DNA from: Helopsaltes ochotensis
Taxonomy: Eukaryota > Chordata > Aves > Passeriformes > Locustellidae
DNA length: 64,000 nucleotides
NCBI GenBank assembly: GCA_013400155.1
Contig: VXBM01000015.1
Coordinates: forward strand, 606,844 to 670,843
Direction of reading: 5' to 3'
Shown here: one piece after another, positions 28,201-40,200 of the stretch
Position numbering within the stretch: position 1 is the first letter of the stretch
Layout: each line of letters opens with the position of its first letter
Made by a program: the position numbers and the translations under genes
Notes under the pieces: model-generated
What the model was told of the DNA's origin: nothing
What the model saw: only the letters and a program-made list of their open reading frames with translations
The model's database searches: none

Positions 28201-31200
28201 GCGGAAATATCAAATCACAAGGTTTCTGATTCCATATAAACAAGTTTCCCAAAAGATGGTACAGATTAATTTATGCTTAAATGAATTGCATATAATTGAT
28301 TGATTCAATAAGATAATGTAGGTCTCAAATCAAACATCTGAGCTGAGTCAACAAAACAATCAATATTGTTTCTTTTGGGATTTTTTTTTTGTGATTCTTT
28401 GTTAATAAACTATTGATTTATGAAAAAAAAAAACAAACACAAAAAACACCCCCCACAAACACCTGAAGGCAGTGCTGTTCAAGAGAAACAGAAATATGCT
28501 TGTTGTCCCTATCCCTGGGGCAGTAATGCAATATCTTCCACAGACCCCCACAGGGACATTGTCTGGAGCCTGACAGAAGGTGTGTTTTGCACCTGTGTGG
28601 GCCATGAACACATCTGGGGAGAGGAGCAGGTCCCAGAAAATCCCACAGAATTGTAGAATTGACACAGCTGGTGTTACTCAGTGCAATCTGCAAAAACACA
28701 GTTCAAGGTTTCGTGTTCTTTAAATTAGGAAACCGTTCCTCAGCACGGTTTTGATCTGATGGACTCTTTTATGTCTGTGTGGATCTACCTGTGTTTGCTG
28801 GTATTAAAACCCATCGGTTTCCTTGGATGCCGTAAGTTCTGGCTCCAAAAGCTACCCCTTATCGTCATGACAGGATGATCCTTTTTCTGCCCTGGATATC
28901 CACCTGAGTGACCATCTCATGCAAGAAGGGATCCTGAAAATGCTGCGGGAGGACAAGCGGACCATCGTGCTGGTGACTCACAAGCTGCAGTACTTGCCCC
29001 ACGCAGACTGGGTAAGGAACCTCCTCTCATTTTTTCTGAGGAGGCAACAACATGGCAGGAACATGTCTTGCTGCAAACAGTGCTTTCACTTCATCTCTCC
29101 AGGAAGTAATAATTCGGTGAGAAGATATCTAGTAAAGATCTTTTGAAATTCAACCAGTTAGGGGAGCCATAATTTTGAGATTCCCATCTTGGAACACCTA
29201 AATAGGTTGGATTTTTATAGAGCTGCTACTTAATACTCTTATGAAAGCAGGTTACATTTAAAATGTATTGAGTATCCCAAAACATTAGTTATATTGGACA
29301 ATTTTGGCTAATTTTTTTAATCTCAAAATAGTGAAATGTTTCAGTAACACCTTTGCCTCTGCTGGGATGTTACTAGGAATTTTTGTTATCACAGGAAAAG
29401 GTGCATTTATGCAAGGTGGATAATGAGAGGTATGGAAATATAAGGAAAAACCCAGTGTTTCCTTGTGGTTACTGCTAGTATATAATGTATTAAGAACATC
29501 TTTGTCCTTTGTGTGTGGGAAAGATTTTAAGAAATGTGTAATATTTGATTGTTCTGTTAGGTTTCTTTTTTATATCTTCTACTTTAAAGGAAAAAAAAAT
29601 GGAGGTATGCTTTCTATACCAGTTTGTAATTGGAAATGTCAAAGATGAAGAGGGAATTTTGGGGGATTTGGATTTTTTTTTTAATTCATTGGTTTCCACT
29701 GGCCTCGCACTTACTACTGCAGTTTTCCAGCCTCCCAGGTCTCCTTGCCCATGGTGATTGATGACTGCAGTTATACCTCCTAGCAGGACTTCTCTCTTTC
29801 ACATCTTGCACAGGCTATAGCAGCAGTTTCCTGGTCTCAAGAAATAATCATATTGCAGCTGCTTCCTGAGCTTCATACTGGCTTGGCATAAAAGTTGCAG
29901 ATAGACATTCATCTTGTTCTGATCGGGTTTTTGGTGGACAGCATTTGGTATTTATGGTCTCTGCCGTGACCTTGTCCCTCAGTTGTTTAGCTTTAGAGTT
30001 ACCACTGTTCTCAATACAGTCCTGGTTTTCAAATTAGTGTCTCTTGGGATACAGGAATTTTCTTGACTTCTTCCCCTGAGGTCCATCTTAACTTCTTTTT
30101 TATTGTTATGTATCTGCAATTTTTTTTAAGTATATACAGTTATGGCCTTTCATCAGTGTAATTGTTTTAATTTCCTTTGCGAATGTAAGATCCATTTCTA
30201 GATGTTGCTGTTTTAGGAGATGTTGTATGAAACTTGCTTTATTTTTATTATCTTCTAGATGCGTAATTTTTTATGAAATATACTGTTTCAAACAGTAGCA
30301 CAGGAAGGATTTGTATGAACTTTATAATAAAAAATATTTATTACAAAATAGTTCATGGTTTTTTCCCCTAAATGTGCATTTCATTAATCTTTAGCAATTC
30401 TTACGCAATGGAGTGGAGGGAATATTTATTTTATTAAGAAATTTTAAATAAAAGTATAGTTTGAAGTATTTGTCATGGTTCCCTTAAATCTTTTCAACAA
30501 AACCCTCAGAAGAATTCAAGATCCATTCAGTTGCAGATTTCTGGAATAAATTGACCACAAAAAGATCCTTGTTTTCTTTATTTTTACCTTTTCTCTGTGT
30601 AAATTCTTAGCAATAAACAAAATAGTTCATTTCCCCACACTCTGCCCATGGAAATTTTTGAGTTTCCAGGGAGAGAGAAAAATAAATAGTGCATTAATTC
30701 TTTTGTAATGATGGGGGTTTGCAATCTGCATGCCTCCCTTTCCAACTTTTCCAGTTGCCCCTGTCCGATCGGTAGTTACGCTGTGTGTATAACAGAGTTA
30801 CATTGACGCAAACCTGGAAACTGCACCCTGCAGACTTTGTCTTGTATATATATTTTTCTTTTCCAAACTGTCTCCACTGTTTATGCTTTTAAAGCTTTAG
30901 GGATTCAAATTCCCTAGCTCTTCCTTATCAGTCCATGGTATCAGAGAAGGAGCCAGCATGCTCATATCTAATTGCTGAATGAGGGCAAAACCTCCTGCAC
31001 TCAGTCTCTTGCTAAAAGCTTTTTTCCTTTTGGGAGGTAAGAGAACTCTAAAATCTTATCTTGCTAATGACTTGTATTTAGGAAGAGTGGTGTGCCCCCC
31101 CGTCTGCTGACAGGGATCCCATTCTTCCTTTTTACAAGCAGCCTTTTCTGAAAACATGGAGTTTCTGGGTTTTCAGCATCTTGAATGAAGGGGATGGAGT

Positions 31201-34200
31201 CATGAGATAATGTCACTGTCTTTTTAGAAGACAGATGTGTTTGTGAAAATATTATTTATTTAAGAAAAGAGAAAATCCTGTCAAAGCACAGCAATATAGC
31301 TTTAAAATAAATAGACCTACCTGGCTATTTACCTCACCACTTGTGTTTCTGACTTTTTAGATAATTGCGATGAAAGATGGCAACATCCAGAGAGAAGGAA
31401 CGCTCAAGGACATTCAGAAATCAGAGACTGAGCTCTTTGAACACTGGAAGACATTAATGAATCGACAAGACCAAGAGCTAGAGAAGGTTTTTATGGGCAG
31501 GGCAATCAATATATGCAAGAAAATGTCTCTTTTTTTGCCTTAGTTTGAAAGGTTTAACAAGAATGGACATGCTGTGTGCAATGTCTAACTTAATATGAGT
31601 GTAGTATTAGTGCTACCATTATTATTTATCTCTTAAGAAAAATTCCTTCATCTGGACATCTCATATTTCCTTGATACTGTTCTAGTCCATTCTTGATAGG
31701 AAGCCCTATCAAAATATTGCCTCCTAAGGAATATAAATATGGCCATTTTAGGAAAAGCTTTGCTAATATTGACAATTGATTTTATAGATATGCCTGAATT
31801 TACTCATTGCCTTGGGTGGACACTTTTCAGATATGCCTGTATCAAGTTCCTTAAATAATAAAGATGTTTTGTCTTTCATACTTACAACAGAAGAAGAATG
31901 AGATATTAATCTTAGTTCTTATTAATTCCAGGATAACTGTCCAAGTTAAGATTCCGGGAGGGTTGGGATTGACAACCTGAAATAAATGTTAGATATCTAA
32001 TTTATGTCCTTTGATTTTACACGGAGGTAGCAAATCAATCACAGCTGCCTGCTGTGAGATTCTCACTTGTTTTTTTCACTGAGTGGAAACCATTTTAACA
32101 CAGACAGCAAATATTTTGTATTGATTCTCTGGTTGAAAACACATGAACTGTCCCTTTTTCAGGAAACAACTATTGAGGAAAACCCTGTTCTGGAAAGAAC
32201 GAATCTCCGGAGGACGATGTATTCCCGGGAAGCATTGCTGAAAGATGATGAAGAGGATGAAGGTAAATGGCACCCTTTGAGCCCACTGCCAGTACACTAC
32301 TGTTTAATAGCTAAATTATATTAGAATGAATTAACACCATTCAAACTGGCAAGAGAACATAACATTTTTCATGTGGGTCAGGATTTATAAGAGTGCTGTT
32401 TCCATTGCTTTGACCTGTGGACTAGAATGATTGATTGCAAGCATTTACAAGTCATCACTTCTTCCAGACTTCTGAGGTTTTTTTCTTAGATGCAAATATG
32501 ATTTTAATAATGAATGAAGAATAATATTAAACAATATGCTGGGTCAACTTCACGTGTCAATGGCTAAACATACTTGCTTTTACACAGGAAAAAGATTACC
32601 ATTGATTTTTATCCAGACGATGCTTTCACATTGCAAAAATATGGTTGAAGAAATTGATCACCAAGTACTGAGGGTTTTTGCATCTTTTTTGTGTGCATTA
32701 CTATTAAGTTTAGCATGTTGATACATGCAGGCCTGAGCAGGTACTTTGACCTTAAAGCCACCCTTTGTCCTGGGTATTTGTAGCTACCGCTTGCCAGTCC
32801 CTTTGATATGTGTGTCAGCATGGCTGTTCTTTTCTCTTGCACCTTGCAGAAGAAGTAACAGAGAGTGATGACGAAGACAACCTGTCTTCAGTGCTGCATC
32901 AGAGAGCCAAGATGCCCTGGAGAGCCTGTGGCAAGTACCTGAGTGCAGCAGGGATCCTCCTGCTGCCTCTGCTGCTCCTGTCCCAGCTGCTGAAGCACAC
33001 GGTGATGGTGGCCATTGACTACTGTCTGGCACTCTGGACCGAGCATGCCATTTCTATGAAGATAGAGCCCGAGACAAAAAACTGCTCCCAGTGCATGGTA
33101 GGCACTGCCTTGTTCACCTTCCTCCTATGATTTAACTGGGGCTGTTCTCCCACTGGCAGCCTCTGCTCCAAGATTTGTATGCCAAGCGCCACTTTTCTAT
33201 AAAAGAGCCACTCCAGAGTATTTTGAAGTTCAAGGCATTTTTGTATATACAGTGCAGTAAAATGAAGTTATTTGGTGTGTTGTTGTCCTTTTTCTAGATT
33301 TATTGTATTTTAGTCACCTAGCTGATATACCTAAACCTTTGTTTCTAAATAAGTAATTTTGATATCAGAGTTCTTTTTTGTTTTCCCTGCATTGTTGCAT
33401 TCTCACAGAAACCTGGGCTTTTTGTGGTGTTCTGTGATTTTAAATTTTTGATTCGTCACTTATTTTCATGCAAACCTTTCCCTCTCCAAAGAATAATAAA
33501 TGATGATTTAAGATGGGTGAAAATCATGGACTGTTTAATTTAGGGAGCAAAAGGGATATACTCTCACGTTTTTTCACTCTTGAGCTTATATGTTTACAAC
33601 AATTTTAAAATGTAATTTAAAGTGATTAATTGTGTTGCTCTTTGTTTCTTAGGAATTTGACCATTCTCCATATTCAAAAGTTTTCAGCGTTCTTTGCTGC
33701 CTTGGCATCGTATTATGTCTTGTCACATCAATAGCAGTGGAGTGGACTGGCTTGAAAGTCACCAAAAAGCTACACTCTTCTTTACTAAATAAAATTATTT
33801 TGGCTCCAATGAGGTATTTCGTTGATTGTAATAGAAATTTTATTATAGTCACTTTGTCTTCTTTACTTTAAGACAGTCTCCTAAGTGCAGTTTTTACTAA
33901 GAAATTATTATCCATCGCATATTTTTTAAGACAGCAGTGAAAAATCACCAGGTGTCAAGTCTCTGAGTAGTTTTTGAAAATGGTAGCCAGGCTGCTTGAG
34001 TTCCTAGGCCCAAGTCAAATGCTTCTCCTGCCCAACTGTGACTTCAGAGATTTACTTCCTTGCATGTTTAATTTCTCTTTGCAGTTTTTAATTAGGGAGA
34101 AAAAATAATTATTGATCAATATATGCCACAGATAATTCATAGCAGGCTTCATCATGTTAATCACTGGAAATATTTACTGTCAGGCAGTGATTGTGCAAGT

Positions 34201-37200
34201 CTAGAAAAGGTAATGAGTTTAAACAAGTGTCATTACAGGCATCATTAGAGTACACTGCGATGTTCTTTGTTCCACTAAAAGCCTTGGATTTCCTCCATAA
34301 ATTTTATTTTTCTGTGCATGAAAGGAAAGGTGTAGCTTGATTCTAACCTGCAGCTCTACGAAACAAAACTTCTTATTTTTAAGCTAACTATATTTGACCC
34401 AGAATACATGGAAAAATCACACGCATGAAAAACCTCAGACTTTTTTTAGATTTTTTTTTTTCCAGGATAAAATTAGGCTTCAGGTTCCTTATGAGTTATG
34501 GAACAACTAATAGTAGCAGAACAATAATGTAGTATGCATTTTTCATATCTAAACGTCTTTTAATATATTATTCCAACAGTAGTTGTTCTTATATTCCCAG
34601 AAAGATGCAAGACTTCACAATTTAACTTCTTGTGAACTTTTCATGAATTGAAGTGGCCTCAAATTAATATCTGAAAGGATTTTTTTAAGTGTTGTCATTT
34701 GATGTCCATGGCTTAGGCAGTAGGGGGAGCTGAGGAGATGCTTGCAGTTGTAGGGTGCTAAGTGGTCGTAGGTTCATGCTTGTGGCTGTAAATTCAAGAT
34801 ATTTCCATTTAATTGGAAAGCCATAGGTACTGGGGAAAATGAGAAATTTTAATTTTTGTCAATTTATTTGCTTGTTTCTATGATAATGTACCTAGTACTA
34901 GTATACTGTAAGACAAAGTAATAGCATTAATCTGTTCTAACATCAGTATTGTAAACTTTGCCATTCGTTGTACCATTTCAGGTTTTTTGAAACAACACCT
35001 CTGGGAAGTATATTGAACAGATTTTCAGCGGACTGCAATACCATCGATCAGGTACTGACTAAATATTTTCAGGCTCTCAAGTTATCCTATCTTAATCTGA
35101 AAAAGCGAGGTTTCATTTATTACGGACTTATCTAGGTGAAGCTAACAGTTGAACTATAATTTTGACTGTATTGGTTTGCATCATGATTTTCTCAATTCTG
35201 AATGAGTTCCTCATCTTACATGCACGTTGAAAAAACATTTATTTTGCTAAGATGTCCTGTATAGAAAAGGGAAGCAAAAGAAGATCAATAGTGATATCCC
35301 CAAATTGAAGAGCATCTACTTTTTTTGTAAGTGGGTAAACACATTCATTTGAGGAAATGAAATGAGCAAAAAGCAAATGCTATGGCTCAGAATAGAAATG
35401 ACTGAAATTCAAATTACCATTACTTACCCCAGACTGCCCTGCCAGTTCATAGGATTTATGCAGATGCTAAAATCGTCTGTTGCATCCCATCTGTAATCCT
35501 CTGACATGAGGATTGTGCTCCACAATGCAGATATGAGGCAGCCCCACAGAAATCCCTTCAGATGTCCCCAAAACCCAGTGGTAAATTCAAGAGAAGACCT
35601 GTATGCTTAAAATGCTTAAAATACACAAGGAATAAAGTTTTTGAGGAAGCGGGAGAAAGGAAAATCAAGTGGTGTTTTCAACTTGGCATGTTATGGAAGA
35701 TTCTGTGTGCTTTTTTCTTCTCTGTCCAGCACATTCCAGCTACCCTGGAGTGCTTGAGCCGTTCCACCTTGCTGTGCGTGTCTGCCCTTGCTGTGATCTC
35801 GTACGTCACGCCCATGTTCCTCATTGCCCTGCTTCCCCTGGCAATCATGTGCTACTTCATCCAGAAGTACTTCCGAGTGGCATCCCGGTAAGAGCACAGA
35901 CCATCACCATTCTGGCCATGGAAGTATTCCCTGCAGTGAAGGAGTGCATTGCAGAATTGCAGTGCAGGGGAGCTTCATGTTTAAGTTTGGTCCTGTCGAG
36001 CCTGTGCCACTGCCTGCAAGTGGGACAAATCCCCTACAGCGGATCAGTGACATTTTACAAGCGCCTTTGTCGGCAGCTCTTCAAGCAGAACTTTTGCGAG
36101 GCATGAGCTGGGTCTTTGTGCATGATCAAAGGTTTTTGGAGTTCACAGGACACAAAAAGCCTAACTGGATTCTGTCCTCCCCCAAGGGCTGTGTGCTGGG
36201 TACATCAGAAAAAATGTGTTCACAGGACAGGGAAACTGTCTGCCTGTCCAGGTGAAAGTGGAAATAGGTTAAGTCAAGGAGAGGCTGCAGAATGCACTAT
36301 AACCATGGTGGTATTGCTAGCCATTAAGGATCCAGTGTGCAGGAGCCTCCTCCCCTATTCTAGGTGCCTTCTAGTTTTTAAAAATATTAAAATTTTAATT
36401 GTATTTGAGACCTCTTTCTAAGATGAGTTTCCCTCTTGTTAAATGTTTGCAGCAATGCAAAAGTATGCATATCCCCTCATACATGCATGAATTGAGGGGG
36501 AGTCTGCAACCAATTTACTTCCTGCTGGAAGAAATTGAGACTAAATAGATTTCACCCTACACATGCCTTTACTGAAATGAGAACTAAATATGACATTGAG
36601 AAATGCAACCTAATTATGAGTGCAGACTCTCACTTACTGAGTGTATGAGATACTCTTGGCTCAGTGAGAAGTTGTGCTGTTATCTGGAGGTGCACTTAGT
36701 CTTCTGCTTAACTTGAGCTCCTATTTGCAGCATTCCATTAAATTGATAGTCAGTACAGAGACAGAATGGTGTTTAAATCAATAAAAAATTGAGTACAAGA
36801 AAAAGGAATATTGGAGAAAAGAGGGAAAGCAGTGAAGGGAAAAGACCCATTCAGAACTCCAGCTAGTTAAACGTTAAACGGAAAGTGCTCCTGGGGAATT
36901 CATTCCCCTGCAGCACTGCTTTGCAATCTGTCTGAACCTTATGTATATGACTATTGTGATATTACTCCTTTTCACTCTCTGGGCCTGATTCAAGAGAATA
37001 ATTGCACAAAACTGGTTTTGAAAATTCTTTTCGTAACCTTCTCCAGGGACCTGCAGCAGCTGGATGACAGCACTCAGCTACCATTACTCTCCCATTTTTC
37101 AGAGACTGTTGAAGGTCTTACCACCATCCGAGCCTTCAGGTATAGTTTCTTTTAAGAACCATAGATATTCAAAAGTGAGGTAATGTTATGTTTTAAAATG

Positions 37201-40200
37201 TTCTTCCTGGAAAATCCAGAGTCCTCACAACATGGGCAAGGGGGGATGTACATTGAAAAAGTTTAGGCATTTTGTATCTAGAGGAGTCACTGAAAAGAGC
37301 AAGTTCACGTGGGTCATCTGCCCTTGTGGTTGGTGTGCAGACGCTTGCATGCAGCCTGAAAAATGAACTTGAGGGCAAATGTGATTTAAGAAGCTAAATT
37401 AGCCCACAATTACCACAGAGTGTGGTGTGGCAGACGATGGGCTTGGACAGTTTCCATGACAGAACTAATATGCACCTACTTGGTACAGACAATCTGTGTC
37501 GATGACCTGCTCTGATAAGATGTGCATGCTGGTGACTTCAGAGGCTACGGTAGCACCCTGCGTTGTTTTTCAGGTTGCTAGCTGAAAATGTGGGTGTTTA
37601 CACTGATTTTGGAAATACACAAGCTGGAGACAAAGTGTTTCCTTGCCTGTTTTGGTTTGTTTTTCCACCCACATAAGCTCCCAGGAGAGCAGCTCTGGAA
37701 TACCTGATAACGTGCCTGGGTTCTGTATGTGTGTTAGAAAACTGGCAGTCATGCCAGAGGTACCAATAAAACCACTGCTGAGCTTACCAGCTGCTTGCCC
37801 TGCACTAGGGCTATTCTTGTCTTTTCCCAGTTGACTCAAACATGGTCAACTTTTCCACTAGATTCTCATCTAGATGATGTCTACATATTTTGTCAGTTAA
37901 TTATTATTGTTGCCCTTCTGTCCTTGAAACAGTAGTGTATTTATTCCTCCTAACTTATAATTGTAATTTTATAATAGAGGTAGTGCACAAAGGTAACTTA
38001 AACTATTTTAAATAGGTTATAAATTGATTAAAGAAAGAACAACCAATTTAAAAGTTTCTTTTCAACTGAAGGTAGCTTACCCAGGAGTGGTAGAGCAGCT
38101 TAGTGTTTTCCATTAATTACTGTTATTGACTTTTTAATCAATTAAGTGCTAACCATGTTCCATAGTTTGTAGTTATGTCCATGTTCAATTTGCAGGAAAA
38201 ATCAGTTTCTCTTTTAATTTCTGCTTTTCTCATTCCTATTTTCTTTTACTTGACCAAGAGGATCTTTGAAATATTATGGCTGTATATTTTCTGGTGTTGA
38301 TACAGAAAGAAATATTCAGTGCCATCTAGCTAATATTTTAAGTCTGTCAGAGAATTCCCTCTTGATTCTTCCCGTCACTTTGGAATTAATTCCTCTGTCA
38401 AAGAATTGTGTTTGGTGCCTCCTTTTTCTTAAATCCTGCAGTAAGTGATGTGTCTCTGACCCAGCCAGCCATGTACGTTCAGTGAGTTCTGTGTTCCATC
38501 TGTCTGCCAGCCTCCTGCCTCAGCTGCTAAGCTAGTTATTTTTAGGACTGTATAGCTTTTCAGCTGCCTAACATATTAGCAGGAGTGGAGTTTAGACTTG
38601 CTAGCGTGAACATCCCTAAAAATAACACTAATTCAGGAATTCATTCTCTTAGGAGGTGCCAGTTGTTCCTGAGGTGTCCTTACCCTTGGTTACTCTCTGG
38701 CCTGGATTTATTCAGAATGCATATGGAAAGAAATGTACAAAAAAATCTGGGGGAGTTCAGAAAGACAGCTACTGCTGCACCTACAAAAACACCTTCAGCA
38801 GATGCCCTGGCCTGATTTACAGTTTATTTTGATACTTCAGATAGCACACGTGTTAAACAATCAACAATATGTAAATGTGAAGGATTCTGCAAAGGCTTGT
38901 CTGTGTTCTTAAAGACCTGGTAATCTGGGGACACTTACTGAAGAGAAATTCTGATATTTTGCATCAATGCAGCAACTGTGGTAACTTTGCATCCCTGTTC
39001 CACGTGCATATGCATGACTGACTCATGATGCATAGCTCACATTCTCTGAGGCTATCTGCGTCACACAATTCCTCATAGTATAGAGATAGGAGAGTCAAAT
39101 GCGACTGAATTGTTCCAGAAGCAGCATGGCCACGTCTGTATGGTGAGCCCTGAGGAAAGGAAGGGCTTCCTAGCTCTGACATGGTGACACTAATGTCTGT
39201 TTTCAGAAACAACCATCTTGCTGTGCAAACACACCAATGAGCTCCTAGCCAGCCCAGATCCTGGACTGCATCCAGAGCAGTGTGGGCAGCAGGACAGAGA
39301 GGGGATTCTCTCCCTCTGCTCTGGTGAGACCCACCTGCAGTGCTGCACCCAGCTCTGAGGTCCCAGCACAGGAAGGACAGGGACCTGTTGGAGCGAGTCT
39401 AGAGGAGGCCACCAAGCTGATCAGAGATGAAGCACCTCTCCTGTGAGGAACAGCTGAGACTTGGGTTTGTTCAGCCTGGAAAAGAGAAGGCTTTGAGGCG
39501 ACCTAATTGTGGCCTTCCAGTACCTGAAGAGAACCTGTGAGAGAGATGAGAGAGACTCTTTACATGGGCATGTAATGACAGGACAAGGGGAATGGCTTCA
39601 GACTGAAAGAGAGAAGGTTTAGATTAGATGCTAGGAAAAAATCCTTTATTGTGAGGGTGGTGAGACTCTGGCACAGGCTGCCCAGAGAAGTTGTGGGTGC
39701 CCCATCCCTGGAAGTGTGCAAGGCCAGGCTGGATGGGGCTCTGAGCAACCTGGTCTGGTGACAGATGTCCCTGCCCACAGCAGGGGGTTGGAATAAGATG
39801 ACCTTTAAGGTCCCTTCCAATCTAAGCCATTCCATGATTCCCCATTGCATCCAGCAGACGTGTCTCTTATGTCTTAGCACATGACTGTGGACAGCTGATT
39901 TCTTTTCATCAAAATCATAAACTTTTTATGTCAAGTCATTATTTTACTGTGCTCAGAAGAAGGATTAAGGTACTCTGTAGTGAATAATTTTAAAAGCTTC
40001 TATAAGCCGTGTACTTCATACATGGGCATTCTTCTATATCAGTATTAGGAGAGCTGAGTTTATAAATGATCAGTGCTTATCGCAGCCATAATAGCTAAAG
40101 GATAAGGAAGTTTCAAAGTGTATTAAACTTGATCATGTAATAAACAGGGGGAAAAGGCAAGATTTGCATGCTTAAACTAAATCTTCAGGACTTTGAGTTT

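Noticed and set aside
35669..36255. Overlapping 143-145-codon frames around exon 28
   Set aside because: They read exon 28 in wrong frames and run into intron 28; exon 28 in its own frame matches SUR1.
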